Below, piece by piece: positions 28,141 through 36,842 of a DNA stretch of 64,000 nt; the stretch's first letter is position 1; each line of letters starts with the position of its first letter. The position numbers and the translations under genes are program-made. The notes under the pieces were generated by a model. It was not told the origin of the DNA. It searched no databases and saw only the letters and a list, made by a program, of their open reading frames with translations. Source of the DNA: an uncultured Paracoccaceae bacterium (lineage in GTDB: Bacteria; Pseudomonadota; Alphaproteobacteria; Rhodobacterales; Rhodobacteraceae); the NCBI GenBank assembly GCA_934500835.1, contig CAKSTR010000003.1, positions 289,034 through 353,033 of the forward strand, in the 5' to 3' direction.

Positions 28141-29778
28141 ATGCCTGCCATGTTTCCGGTCGATCTGGTTCTGGTGAACGCCGATGTGGTCACACTTGAT
28201 TCCTTTGCGCCACGGGCGCAGGCGCTGGCGATTGCGGCGGGGCGCATCGTCGCCCTGGGCGGCAGCGCCGAGATGCGGGCGCTGGCCGGGCCCGGCGCGC
28301 GGGTGATCGACGCCGGCGGGCGCATGGTGCTGCCGGGGCTGCAGGACACCCATATCCATCTGCAGGACAGCGGTTTCGACTATGGTGGCAGCGCGGCGCT
28401 GGATGCGGCGCGCGATGTCGACGCGCTGGTTGCGCTGTTGGCGCAGTTTGCGGCGTCCAGCCGTGCGCCCTGGGTGACGGGGGTCGGCTGGTATACCGGC
28501 GTCTTCAACGATGCCAACCTGACGCGGCAGGTGCTGGACCGGGCGGTCCCGGACCGGCCCTGCTTCGTCTATGGCTCGGACGGGCACAATGCCTGCATCA
28601 ACAGTGCGGCCTGCGCGGCCCTTGGCCTTGTCGCCGGCACGGTGGACCCGCCGGGCGGGCATTTCGTCCTTGATGCGGACGGACAGCCGACCGGCATGCT
28701 GCACGAATCCGCGGTGTCCTGGGTGCGCGACCGGATGCCCGCGCCCACCGATGCGGATTATGCCGACGGAGTGCGCTATGGGCAGGCGCTGGCCAACCGT
28801 CACGGCATCACCGGTGTCCTGGACGCCTCGGTGCAGGAGCGGCATGTCCGGGTCTACCGCGCCATGGCGAAGGCCGGCGCGCTGACCCTGCGGATTGCGT
28901 CCACCGCCCGGGTTGATCCTGCCGAGGCAACCGCTGACGCGCTGGACCGCGTCCTGACCCTGCGGCACGAGGCGGCGGGGCACGGGATGTTCAAGGTCCA
29001 TTCGGCGAAGTTCTTCGTGGATGGTGTGTTCGAAAACCGCACCGCCACCATGCTTGCCCCCTATTCGGATGCCAAAGGGGGCAATGCGCCGACGCTTTTC
29101 GCGGCCGAGCAGATACCGGAGCTGCTCACCGCCTTCGATGCCGCCCGGTTCCAGATCCATGTCCATGTCATCGGCGACGGGGCCACCCGTGCCGCGCTGG
29201 ACGGGCTGGAGGCGGCGCAGCGGGCCAATGGTATCTGGCCGGCGCTGCACCAGTTGGCCCATGTGCAATGCATCGACCCGGCCGACATCCCACGCTTTGC
29301 CGCGTTGGGGGCGGTGGCCAATATCCAGCCCTATTGGGCGCGCCATGCCCCTTCGACGGCGCTCACGCTGGACATGGTCGGGCCTGAGCGGGGGCGGCTG
29401 ATGTATGCCTTTCGCAGCCTCCTTGATGCGGGGGCAGGCTATGCGCTGTCCAGCGACTGGGGCGTGACCACGCTGAACCCGTTCCGCATCATGGAGACGG
29501 CAATGACCCGGCAGCCGCCGGGGGGCGGGCCGGACCCCTTCCTGCCGCATGAGGCGCTGACCCGCGCCGAATGCCTGCTGGGTTACACCGCCCACGCCGC
29601 CGATACCGCCTGGCGCGGGCAGGAAACCGGGCGGCTGACGCCGGGGCGGCTGGCCGATCTGATCGTGGTCGACCGCGATGTGCTGGCCTGCGATCCCTAT
29701 GCCTTCGGCGCGACCGAGGTTCTTCTGACCCTTGTCGGCGGGGCCGAGGTCTGGCGCGCGCCCGGTTTTGATGGCTAG
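28141..29778 (+). CDS. Amidohydrolase family 3 protein (YtcJ-like)
   Basis: A 545-residue metal-dependent hydrolase. After an N-terminal beta-sandwich (LVNADVVTLDSFAPRAQALAIAAGRIVALG) comes the metal motif GLQDTHIHLQDSG, then VHVIGDGATRAALDGL, HLAHVQCIDPAD-type segments and the catalytic Asp region SSDWGVTTLNPF, ending RLTPGRLADLIVVDRD. The length and motifs match YtcJ/ExoA-like amidohydrolases that cut amide bonds of unknown amine conjugates. ATG 28141 has AGGAGG upstream; an ATG 18 nt earlier is less likely. As the last gene after the importer it may release an amine or amino acid from the imported compound. Confidence 0.9.
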   Translation: MPAMFPVDLVLVNADVVTLDSFAPRAQALAIAAGRIVALGGSAEMRALAGPGARVIDAGGRMVLPGLQDTHIHLQDSGFDYGGSAALDAARDVDALVALLAQFAASSRAPWVTGVGWYTGVFNDANLTRQVLDRAVPDRPCFVYGSDGHNACINSAACAALGLVAGTVDPPGGHFVLDADGQPTGMLHESAVSWVRDRMPAPTDADYADGVRYGQALANRHGITGVLDASVQERHVRVYRAMAKAGALTLRIASTARVDPAEATADALDRVLTLRHEAAGHGMFKVHSAKFFVDGVFENRTATMLAPYSDAKGGNAPTLFAAEQIPELLTAFDAARFQIHVHVIGDGATRAALDGLEAAQRANGIWPALHQLAHVQCIDPADIPRFAALGAVANIQPYWARHAPSTALTLDMVGPERGRLMYAFRSLLDAGAGYALSSDWGVTTLNPFRIMETAMTRQPPGGGPDPFLPHEALTRAECLLGYTAHAADTAWRGQETGRLTPGRLADLIVVDRDVLACDPYAFGATEVLLTLVGGAEVWRAPGFDG

Positions 29779-29781
29779 GTC

Positions 29782-30924
29782 TCAGCCGATCCGGTGGCCC
29801 TGCACCCAGACCCCGCGCACGGCACCGGCCTGACCGATCCGCGCGACCCGGATCAGGTCGGCCCGTGCGCCGGTCTCAAGCCGTCCGCGATCGGTCAGCC
29901 CGGTCGCCGCCGCCGGGGCAGAGGTGACGGTGGCCAGACCGCGCGCCATATCGCCCCAGAGATCGCCCAGCATCAGCGCGCCCGACAACAGGGACGAGGG
30001 CACATAGTCCGATGACAGGATGTCCAGAAGGTCCGCCGCAGCCAGATGGGCCGCCGCGACATTGCCGGAATGCGATCCGCCCCGGATCAGGTTCGGAGCA
30101 CCCATCATCACCTTGATGCCCTGGCCCTGGCAGGCACCCGCAGCCTCGACCGTGGTCGGGAATTCGGCAAAATGCACGCCATGCGCGGCCGAGGTATTCA
30201 CCTGCTGCGCGGTGGTGTCATCATGGCTGGCCAGGACCGCGCCATAGCGCAGTGCTTCGGACACCGCCGTCGCTTCGTGCAGGGTGCCAAGCTGTTCCTG
30301 CAGGGCCTGCTGGCTGGCGACATGGTCGTTGAACTCATCCTCGGACATGCCGCGCTTGCCCATCACATAGTCGCGCAGTTTCGAGATGTCGCGGAACTGC
30401 CGCTGGCCCGGCGTATGGTCCATCAGGCTGACGATGCCGATCCGGTCGCCGGGACCGAACTTCGCCATCTCCTCGACCAAAGTTTCCGAACAGATCTCGG
30501 CCCGAAGATGCAGGAAATGGCTGATACGCAGGGCACCGCGGGCGCGCAGATCCAGAATTTCATCCGCGAGGGCGCGGGCATATTCGCCATAGCCCGCATT
30601 GCTGCTGGTGAAGACCGATCCCACCCGCAGGGCATCGAAGACCGTGGTGATCCCGACCGAGGACAACTCGGCATCATGGGCGATGATCGCCGCCTGATGC
30701 GGCCAGTCCACCCGGGGGCGCGGCTGCATGTGCCGCTCAAGGTTGTCGGTGTGCAACTCGATCAGGCCCGGCGCGACCAGATCGCCATTGCAATCCTCGG
30801 CCCCCGGCGGGATCGCGGCACCGTGGTCGATCCCTTCGATGCGGCCATCCCGCAGATGGATCGACCCGCGGATCACTTCATCGGGCAGCACAAGCGTGGC
30901 ATTGGCAAGGATGGTGTCGGTCAT
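29782..30924 (-). CDS. phnM: Alpha-D-ribose 1-methylphosphonate 5-triphosphate diphosphatase
   Basis: A 380-residue amidohydrolase-superfamily enzyme: GLIELHTDNLERHMQPRPRVDWP holds the first metal histidines, followed by SLMDHTPGQRQFRD, LASHDDTT and AHGVHFAEFPTT, all PhnM hallmarks. It hydrolyses the triphosphate made by the PhnGHIL nucleosidase complex, producing pyrophosphate and the 5-phosphate that PhnJ cleaves. Start ATG 30922-30924 has AGGA upstream; the longer frame lacks conservation. It is separated from the rest of the phn operon by the plus-strand DUF1045 gene and so probably has its own promoter. Confidence 0.95.
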   Translation of the reverse strand: MTDTILANATLVLPDEVIRGSIHLRDGRIEGIDHGAAIPPGAEDCNGDLVAPGLIELHTDNLERHMQPRPRVDWPHQAAIIAHDAELSSVGITTVFDALRVGSVFTSSNAGYGEYARALADEILDLRARGALRISHFLHLRAEICSETLVEEMAKFGPGDRIGIVSLMDHTPGQRQFRDISKLRDYVMGKRGMSEDEFNDHVASQQALQEQLGTLHEATAVSEALRYGAVLASHDDTTAQQVNTSAAHGVHFAEFPTTVEAAGACQGQGIKVMMGAPNLIRGGSHSGNVAAAHLAAADLLDILSSDYVPSSLLSGALMLGDLWGDMARGLATVTSAPAAATGLTDRGRLETGARADLIRVARIGQAGAVRGVWVQGHRIG

Positions 30925-30979
30925 CGGATCAGTCCTGACTTGCGGCCGGGGGGCAGAGGCGGCTGAATGCCACCGTGGT

Positions 30980-30995
30980 GTCACAACCGTGTGAC
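30980..30995. promoter_or_regulatory. Inverted repeat between phnM and the DUF1045 gene
   Basis: GTCACA-N4-TGTGAC, perfect 6-bp arms, in the 94-bp divergent gap. It may control both genes. It differs from the TAGTATACTA dyad near phnF, so another regulator could be involved. Confidence 0.5.
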
Positions 30996-31018
30996 GCCGA
31001 AGGGATAGACCCGGGGCC

Positions 31019-31699
31019 ATGGAAATGATGAAACGTTACGCCGTCTACTATGCCCCGCCGGCGGGGAAGTTCTGGGACCGGGCCAGCCGCTGGCTGGGCT
31101 GGGATGCCGCAGCGGGCATGGCGCTGGTTCCGCCCGATCTTGGGGTCGATGCCGAAGCGATCACCCGCGATCCGCGCAAATATGGCTTCCACGCCACCCT
31201 GAAGCCGCCCTTCCGGCTGGCCGAAGGGGTCACGCCGCAGGCGCTGGAGGCCGGCTTGGCCGCCATGGCCCGTGGCCTGTCGCCCGTCATGCTGGACGGC
31301 CTTCGGCTGAAATCCATGGGCGGCTTTCTGGCGCTGGTCCCGGAAGGCGACACCCGCCGGCTGGAGGCGCTTGCCGGGGAGGTTGTCCGCGGACTTGACT
31401 CCTTCCGCGCGCCCCTGACCGAAGCCGAGATCGCCAGGCGCTGTCCCGACAGGCTCAGCCCGCGACAGCGCGAACTGCTGGACCGCTACGGCTATCCCTT
31501 CGTGATGGAAGAATTCCGCTTTCATCTGACCCTGACCGACCGGCTGCCCGAGGCAGAAGCCGCCGAACTGTCCCGCGTACTGACCGCGCATTTCGCGCCG
31601 GTCCTGCCGCGCCCGTTCGCGATCGGCGATCTGTGCCTGTTCGGCGAGGCGCAGGACGGGCGGTTCCACCTGTTGCATCGCTACGCGCTTTCCGGCTGA
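31019..31699 (+). CDS. DUF1045 phosphonate metabolism protein (2H phosphoesterase-like)
   Basis: A 226-residue protein of the DUF1045 family, found mainly in alphaproteobacterial phn loci. Two H-x-T motifs, KYGFHATLKPPFRL and FRFHLTLTDRL, about 100 residues apart, are the signature of 2H phosphoesterases that open cyclic phosphates. Because no phnP is present in the locus, it may replace PhnP, which opens 5-phosphoribosyl 1,2-cyclic phosphate after C-P bond cleavage; this is inference. It overlaps the convergent phnN by 19 nt and is divergent from phnM. The first ATG is used; ATG 31025 or 31028 is also possible. Confidence 0.85.
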   Translation: MEMMKRYAVYYAPPAGKFWDRASRWLGWDAAAGMALVPPDLGVDAEAITRDPRKYGFHATLKPPFRLAEGVTPQALEAGLAAMARGLSPVMLDGLRLKSMGGFLALVPEGDTRRLEALAGEVVRGLDSFRAPLTEAEIARRCPDRLSPRQRELLDRYGYPFVMEEFRFHLTLTDRLPEAEAAELSRVLTAHFAPVLPRPFAIGDLCLFGEAQDGRFHLLHRYALSG

Positions 31700-32211
31700 A
31701 GGGCGGCCAGAAGGCGGGCAAGGCCGGCTTCGGGGGTGCCGTCATTGACCACCTCCACCACGGCCAACCCCTTGGGCAGGACAAAGTCCGCGCGTGCCAG
31801 CCGGGCGGCCTGATCCGCACCGTCTTCGCGTCCGCGCATGGCCAGCCGTTCGGCCAGAACCGCCGGCGGGGCCGTCACCAACAGCACCCGCAGCCCGGGA
31901 AAGCGCGCCTGCGCCTCGGTCAGTACCGTGCGCGAGGCGTTGAAAAGAACCGTGCCGCCCCCTGTCAGCTGCGCCTTCGGGATGCCATAGGACAGGCCAT
32001 GCGCCTGCCAGTGCAGCGCGAACTCCCCGCCGGCAAGCCGGGTCGCAAAGGAGGCGGGGGTGACGCCTTCGAAATCCTCTCCCCCCGCCTCGGCCGGGCG
32101 GGTGATGACCCTGCGGGCGGCGCGGATGCCGGGGCGTGCGGCGCAGGCCAGCGCCATCAGCGTGTCCTTGCCCGCGCCCGAGGGGCCGACGACAGCGACC
32201 AGCCGGGTCAT
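31681..32211 (-). CDS. phnN: Ribose 1,5-bisphosphokinase
   Basis: A 176-residue guanylate-kinase-like enzyme: Walker [12 protein letters not shown] at residues 8-18, [19 protein letters not shown] in the substrate lid, and [13 protein letters not shown]. PhnN phosphorylates ribose 1,5-bisphosphate to PRPP, the exit step of the C-P lyase route. Its ATG overlaps the phnL stop by 4 nt, and it ends inside the convergent DUF1045 gene. Confidence 0.93.
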   Translation of the reverse strand: MTRLVAVVGPSGAGKDTLMALACAARPGIRAARRVITRPAEAGGEDFEGVTPASFATRLAGGEFALHWQAHGLSYGIPKAQLTGGGTVLFNASRTVLTEAQARFPGLRVLLVTAPPAVLAERLAMRGREDGADQAARLARADFVLPKGLAVVEVVNDGTPEAGLARLLAALQPESA

Positions 32212-32903
32212 GCCGCCACCCCGCCCGCCCGTCCGGGCGTAAAGCTGGTCACGTCGACCAGCCGGTCGCAGACCTGCGCCCGGGCGGGCTCGTCATGGAA
32301 GATGCCAAGGATTGCCGCCCCGCGCGCCTTGGCCTCTTCGATCAGTGCCAGCACCACGGCGCGGTTGGTGGCGTCAAGGCTGGCGGTCGGCTCGTCGAGA
32401 AGCAGCACCGGATAGGCATGGGCAAACCCGCGCGCGATATTCACCCGCTGTTGCTCGCCGCCCGAAAAGGTGGTGGGCGACAGCGACCACAGCCGTTCGG
32501 GGATGTTCAGGCGTGACAGCAGGTCAGCCGCGCGGGCCTCGGCCGCGGCGGCGGGGATGCCAAGCTGCAGCAACGGCTCGGCCACGACCTGAAGTGTCGG
32601 CACCCGTGGCACCACGCGCAGGAACTGGCTGACATAGCCCAGGGTATCCCGCCGCAACGCCACGATCTGGCGGGGGGCTGCACTGACCACATCCAGCCCC
32701 GCGACATGGATCGACCCGCCGGCGGCAAGATAGTTGCCGTAGATCATCCGCATCAGCGTGGACTTGCCCGATCCCGACTGCCCGACCAGCCCGACACATT
32801 CGCCGCGGACCACATCCAGATGCCCGCCTGCCATCACCGACAGCGTGGCGCCGCCCTGATTGTGCAGCGTGAAGGACTTCGACAGATCTCTTACCGCAAT
32901 CAT
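32208..32903 (-). CDS. phnL: C-P lyase complex ABC-type protein PhnL
   Basis: A 231-residue ABC ATPase-like subunit: Walker [31 protein letters not shown] (PhnL-specific), signature [15 protein letters not shown], Walker [12 protein letters not shown], switch FHDEPAR. It associates with the PhnGHIJ core and is not a transporter. ATG 32901-32903 chosen; the longer frame overlaps phnK. Gap to the phnK stop is 4 nt. Confidence 0.94.
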   Translation of the reverse strand: MIAVRDLSKSFTLHNQGGATLSVMAGGHLDVVRGECVGLVGQSGSGKSTLMRMIYGNYLAAGGSIHVAGLDVVSAAPRQIVALRRDTLGYVSQFLRVVPRVPTLQVVAEPLLQLGIPAAAAEARAADLLSRLNIPERLWSLSPTTFSGGEQQRVNIARGFAHAYPVLLLDEPTASLDATNRAVVLALIEEAKARGAAILGIFHDEPARAQVCDRLVDVTSFTPGRAGGVAA

Positions 32904-32907
32904 AACA

Positions 32908-33702
32908 TCACCCCTGCAGGACCGAGGACACAAGAAGCTGGGTATAGGCGTGCTGGGGATCGTCCAGCACCTGATCGGTCAGGCCGGTTTCCACGACATG
33001 CCCCGATTTCATCACCATCAGCCGGTCGGCCAGAAGCCGCACCACGGCAAGGTCATGCGTCACGATCACCACCGACAGGCCCAGATCGCGCACCAGCCCG
33101 CGCAAAAGATCCAGAAGCCGCGCCTGTACCGAGACGTCCAGCCCTCCGGTCGGCTCGTCCATGAACACCAGCTTTGGGCCGGTCACCAGATTGCGGGCAA
33201 TCTGCAGCCGCTGCTGCATGCCGCCCGAGAAGGCCGAGGGCCGGTCGTCGATCCGTTCGGCCGCGATCTCGACCCGGCCCAGCCAGTCGGTCGCGCTATC
33301 GCGGATCTTGCCGTAGTGCCGGGCACCCACGGCCATCAGCCGCTCGCCGACGTTGCCACCGGCCGAGACACCCATCCGCAGCCCGTCGCGGGGGTTCTGG
33401 TGGACATAGGCCCAATCGCCCCGCAACAGCCGCCGGCGGTCAGCCTCGGACAACGCCAGCACATCGGCGCCCTGATACAGGATGCGCCCCCGGTCCGGCA
33501 CCTGATGCCCGGCCAGACAGGACAGCAGCGTCGACTTGCCGGAGCCGCTTTCGCCGACGATCCCCAACACCTCGCCGGGGTAAAGGTCAAAGCTGACATC
33601 GCGGCAGCCGATGCGCGCGCCGTAATCCTTGCCCAGGCCCCCGACCGAAAGCAGCGGCTGGTCTTTCATCTTGGTGGAAATATCCATCTGTGCCCCGCCC
33701 AT
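32908..33702 (-). CDS. phnK: C-P lyase complex ABC-type protein PhnK
   Basis: A 264-residue ABC-type subunit that docks on Phn[40 protein letters not shown] includes Walker [26 protein letters not shown] is PhnK-specific; signature [15 protein letters not shown]; Walker [13 protein letters not shown]; switch [11 protein letters not shown] 33700-33702 is preferred over GTG 33703-33705 because GGAGG lies 7 nt before the ATG; it gives a TGATG junction with the phnJ stop. Confidence 0.94.
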   Translation of the reverse strand: MGGAQMDISTKMKDQPLLSVGGLGKDYGARIGCRDVSFDLYPGEVLGIVGESGSGKSTLLSCLAGHQVPDRGRILYQGADVLALSEADRRRLLRGDWAYVHQNPRDGLRMGVSAGGNVGERLMAVGARHYGKIRDSATDWLGRVEIAAERIDDRPSAFSGGMQQRLQIARNLVTGPKLVFMDEPTGGLDVSVQARLLDLLRGLVRDLGLSVVIVTHDLAVVRLLADRLMVMKSGHVVETGLTDQVLDDPQHAYTQLLVSSVLQG

Positions 33703-34571
33703 CACAGGCCCTCCGCCGGAGAGAGCGCTCCCCGATGCCCGGCGGCCTGCCGGCTGCCGCAGAAATCCGTGTCCGAGCAGACGAACATCCGGCTGCCCTG
33801 ATCGTCGGTGATCACCTCATCCAGATAGCTGGCCTCGGCGCCGCACAGGTCGCAGGCATGGTCCGCCTTGGTCGCGGCAAAGGGATGGTCGTCGAAATCC
33901 AGGCTGACCACCCGGGTATGGGGCGGCAGGGCATAGATCCGGCATTCGCGCCCCGCCCCGAACAACTGGATCGCGGCACTGCCCGACAGTTTCGGATTGT
34001 CGAACTTGGGGATGGGAGAGGGGTCCATGACATAGCGCCCCTCCACCTTCACCGGATAGGCATAGGCGGTGGCAATCTCGCCATGCCGGGCGATGTCCTC
34101 ATACAGCTTCACATGCATGAGGCCGTATTCCTCCAGCTCATGCATCTTGCGCGTCTCGGTCTCGCGCGGCTCAAGAAAGCGCAGGGGTTCCGGGATCGGC
34201 ACCTGATAGACAAGGATCTGGCCTTCGGTCAGCGCGGTTTCCGGGATGCGGTGGCGGGTCTGGATCACGGTGGCGTCGACCGTCGCCTCCGTCACGGCCA
34301 CCCCTGCGGTGCGCTGGAAGAAGCGGCGGATCGAGACGGCGTTGGTGGTGTCGTCGGCGCCCTGATCGATCACCTTCAGCCGGTCGTCGGGCGTCAGGCA
34401 AGCGGCGGTCACCTGCACCCCGCCGGTGCCCCAGCCATAGGGCATCGGCATTTCACGGCTGGCAAAAGGGACCTGATAGCCCGGCACGGCCAGCGCCTTC
34501 AGCAAGGCGCGACGGATCATCCGTTTGGTCTGTTCGTCCAGATAGGCGAAATTATAGGCCTGATCGGTCAT
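33702..34571 (-). CDS. phnJ: Alpha-D-ribose 1-methylphosphonate 5-phosphate C-P lyase
   Basis: A 289-residue radical SAM enzyme that breaks the carbon-phosphorus bond, giving methane (or another alkane) and ribose 1,2-cyclic phosphate 5-phosphate. The unusual C-terminal cluster motif is intact: Cys240, Cys243 and Cys265 (C-x2-C-x21-C), plus Cys271, matching the thiyl-radical position in the family. MPYGWGTGGVQVTAACL, DDTTNAVSIRRFF and HTRVVSLDFDDHPF are PhnJ signatures. It sits 61 nt after phnI and overlaps phnK by one base. Confidence 0.97.
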   Translation of the reverse strand: MTDQAYNFAYLDEQTKRMIRRALLKALAVPGYQVPFASREMPMPYGWGTGGVQVTAACLTPDDRLKVIDQGADDTTNAVSIRRFFQRTAGVAVTEATVDATVIQTRHRIPETALTEGQILVYQVPIPEPLRFLEPRETETRKMHELEEYGLMHVKLYEDIARHGEIATAYAYPVKVEGRYVMDPSPIPKFDNPKLSGSAAIQLFGAGRECRIYALPPHTRVVSLDFDDHPFAATKADHACDLCGAEASYLDEVITDDQGSRMFVCSDTDFCGSRQAAGHRGALSPAEGL

Positions 34572-34632
34572 TTCGACCTCCTCGACGAGGCAAGTTGCGA
34601 CAAGAGCAGCGCGGAAGCGGCAAAGAGAGGCA

Positions 34633-35727
34633 TTATTCGGCGGCCTCCTGCATCGGGGCCCGGGCGGCCATTGCCTCGGCCCGCAGGCGGCGGACCAGTT
34701 CCAGCTCGGCCTGGAAATCGACGTAATGCGGCAGCTTGATATGCTCCAGGAACCCGGTCGCCTGGATGTTGTCGCAATGCGACAGCACGAATTCCTCGTC
34801 CTGTGCAGGCGCGCCGATGAAATCCTCGCCCAGTTCCTGCCACCGCAGGGCGCGGTCGACCAGACTCATCGAAATCGCCTTGCGCTCGGACTGGCCCATC
34901 ACCAGCCCATAGCCGCGGGTGAACTGCGGCGGTTCGGTTCTGGACCCCTTGAACTGGTTGACCGTCTCGCATTCGGTCAGCTCGATCTCGCCGATCTCGA
35001 TGGCGAAACCCAGTTCGGGCAACTCTGCCTCGACCGCCACGCAGCCGATCCGCAATTCGCCGACGAAGGCATGGGTGCGGCCATAGCCCCGCTGGGTCGA
35101 ATAGGCGAGCGACAGGGTAAACCCCTCATCCGCCCGCGCCAGCGCCTGCAGGCGCAGCGCACGCGAGGCCGGCAGTTCCAGCGGCTCGCGCGTCAGATCG
35201 CGCGGCGGCGCATCGGTGGCGGGTTCGGCCTCGATCAGCCCGTCACGATCCAGAAGGCTGGTGACATGGGGAACGGGTTCGTCGCGAACGTCGGCCGTCG
35301 GGGCAGGGGGAGGGCAGCCCTCGGCGGCAAGAGAGAAGTCCAGCAGGCGATGGGTGTAGTCGAAGGTCGGTCCCAGAACCTGCCCGCCGGGCAGATCCTT
35401 GAAGGTGGCGCTGACGCGCCGGTCCACCGTCATCGCGGCGGTCTCCAAAGGCTGCGAGGCGCCAAGCCGCGGCAGCGTGGTGCGATAGGCGCGGATCAGG
35501 AACACCGCCTCGATCAGGTCGCCGCGGGCCTGCTTGATGGCCAGCGCCGCCAGATCGGGATCATAGAGCGAGCCTTCCGCCATGACCCGGTTTACCGCCA
35601 GGGCCATCTGCTCGCGGATCTGGGCGACCGACAGCTCCGGCACGGCGGGATCACCGCGCCGTTCCTCGGCCAGCCAGGCATGGGCGGCGTCGATGGCCCG
35701 CTCGCCCCCTTTGACGGCGACATACAT
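34633..35727 (-). CDS. phnI: Phosphonate nucleosidase/transferase complex subunit PhnI
   Basis: A 364-residue PhnI, catalytic subunit of the complex that swaps adenine of ATP for the phosphonate. MYVAVKGGERAIDAAHAWLAEERRGD is the conserved start. AFLIRAYRTTLPRLG, DYTHRLLDFSL, LSLAYSTQRGYGRTHAFVGELR and CETVNQFKGS are typical; VLSHCDNIQATGFLEHIKLPHYVDFQAELELVRRLR closes it. Start overlaps the phnH stop by one base. Confidence 0.96.
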   Translation of the reverse strand: MYVAVKGGERAIDAAHAWLAEERRGDPAVPELSVAQIREQMALAVNRVMAEGSLYDPDLAALAIKQARGDLIEAVFLIRAYRTTLPRLGASQPLETAAMTVDRRVSATFKDLPGGQVLGPTFDYTHRLLDFSLAAEGCPPPAPTADVRDEPVPHVTSLLDRDGLIEAEPATDAPPRDLTREPLELPASRALRLQALARADEGFTLSLAYSTQRGYGRTHAFVGELRIGCVAVEAELPELGFAIEIGEIELTECETVNQFKGSRTEPPQFTRGYGLVMGQSERKAISMSLVDRALRWQELGEDFIGAPAQDEEFVLSHCDNIQATGFLEHIKLPHYVDFQAELELVRRLRAEAMAARAPMQEAAE

Positions 35728-36293
35728 CAGATGTCCTCCACTTTGGTGCTGCGCGGCAGGGCGGCAAGCCGGTTGCCGCAGGTCAGGATGGTGTCGAAGC
35801 CCAAAGGGAACAGCCGGGCATTGGTCTGGAAGGCGGCAGTTTCGGGCAACGAGAGCCGCAACTCGGTTTCAATGCCGGGGCCGGTCAGACGGGGGCCGCC
35901 GGTCTCAAGCCGGTCCATCTCGACGATCAGCGTGGCCGAACGGTCGGGGTAGCTGGGTTCGCCGATGCGGAAACGGGTCACGGGTTGCAGGGCCGCCCAT
36001 GTGCCAAGGGCGAACTGCGCCTTTTCGGCAGGAACCAGCGGCGCGCCGGTGTGAAAGGCGATCCAGCCGCGGACGGCTTCGCAATCCGCCTCGCCAGCCA
36101 GATGAAGCGGCGTGGTGGCATCGGTCAGGGTCAGCAGGGCGACACCGGCCGCGGCCGACAATGGTGCAGGAGGCCGGGCGCCCGTCACCGCGAAGATGCG
36201 GGCGGGCCGGGCCATCGCTTCCAGCAAGGCGCGGAAGGCATGCGCGGATTGCTCCGAAGGATCGGCAAAGCCGCCGGTCAGGATCGCAGTCAT
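35727..36293 (-). CDS. phnH: Phosphonate C-P lyase system protein PhnH
   Basis: A 188-residue PhnH: GGFADPSEQSAHAFRALLEAMARPARI at the N-terminus, LLTLTDATTPLHL, GTWAALQPVTRFRIGEPSYPDRSATLIVEMDRL and LTGPGIETE. It is a structural subunit of the PhnGHIJ core. The ATG overlaps the phnG stop by 4 nt. Confidence 0.95.
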   Translation of the reverse strand: MTAILTGGFADPSEQSAHAFRALLEAMARPARIFAVTGARPPAPLSAAAGVALLTLTDATTPLHLAGEADCEAVRGWIAFHTGAPLVPAEKAQFALGTWAALQPVTRFRIGEPSYPDRSATLIVEMDRLETGGPRLTGPGIETELRLSLPETAAFQTNARLFPLGFDTILTCGNRLAALPRSTKVEDI

Positions 36294-36733
36294 TGGTCCT
36301 CTCCGCGCATCAGGGTGAAGAACTCCACGCGGGTCGCGGCGGCCTTGGCGGCGCGAGTCCTGCGGCGTTCGGCCGCCTCATTGCGCAGGGGGGCCAGCAC
36401 CGTAACCTCGATCCGGGCGGCTTCGGCCGTCTGCATCAGCGCATCGGCGGCGGCGGCGCGGGTGGCATGGGCGCGGTCGCGGCCCTGAACCATGGCATGT
36501 CCGACAGCCCCGCCCGCCAGCCGAAGCGAACAGCGCGTCACCGTCATCTCGCCCAGATTGAACGGGGCGCCGGTTCCGCCGGTGCGGCCCTGAACCATGA
36601 CCGCGCCGATCTCGGGCGCGCGCAGAAGATCATGCGCGGGCAACTCCGGCAGCAAGGTGGCCAGCCGCGCGGGGGGGGCCTTGGCAAGAAGCGACATCCA
36701 GTCGCGGCGGGTGGGATCGGCAGAATTTGACAT
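36290..36733 (-). CDS. phnG: Phosphonate C-P lyase system protein PhnG
   Basis: A 147-residue PhnG: RRDWMSLLAKAPPARLATLL, VMVQGRTGGTGAPFNLGEMTVTRCSLRL and GHAMVQGRDRAHATRAAAADALMQ. First gene of the minus-strand phnGHIJKLN operon. ATG 36731-36733 with GAGG upstream is preferred over the adjacent GTG. The promoter must lie in the 109-bp gap shared with phnF, which holds the 36758-36777 palindrome. Confidence 0.95.
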   Translation of the reverse strand: MSNSADPTRRDWMSLLAKAPPARLATLLPELPAHDLLRAPEIGAVMVQGRTGGTGAPFNLGEMTVTRCSLRLAGGAVGHAMVQGRDRAHATRAAAADALMQTAEAARIEVTVLAPLRNEAAERRRTRAAKAAATRVEFFTLMRGEDQ

Positions 36734-36757
36734 CACGGCCTCGACAAGCTTGCGGAT

Positions 36758-36777
36758 TTGTCTAGTATACTATACAA
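36758..36777. promoter_or_regulatory. PhnF operator candidate
   Basis: TTGTCTAGTATACTATACAA is a 20-bp palindrome with one mismatched pair around a perfect TAGTATACTA core. A further half-site ACTAGACA (36777-36784) repeats the outer arm TGTCTAGT (36759-36766) in inverted form. It lies 25 bp before the phnG start and 66 bp before phnF. HutC-type GntR regulators bind similar T-A-rich dyads, so auto-regulation and control of phnG by PhnF are likely. Confidence 0.75.
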
Positions 36778-36824
36778 CTAGACATGTGATAGCCCGAACG
36801 CACGATTCCGCAAAGCGCCGTTTC

Positions 36825-36842
36825 GTGAATTTTTGGTGACAG
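36825..36842 (-). promoter_or_regulatory. Pho-box-like sequence upstream of phnG
   Basis: On the minus strand CTGTCAC-CAAA-AATTCAC. The first heptamer fits the PhoB consensus CTGTCAY fully, the second matches 4 of 7, and the 4-bp spacer is A-rich. It ends directly at the phnF ATG. PhoB control of phn genes is well established in other bacteria; this site is only a candidate. Confidence 0.4.

Noticed and set aside
23010..29778. Assignment of the PotABCD-type importer to spermidine or putrescine
   Set aside because: Family resemblance only. The coupled CoA ligase and acyl-CoA dehydrogenase argue for a carboxylated substrate, so no specific ligand is named.
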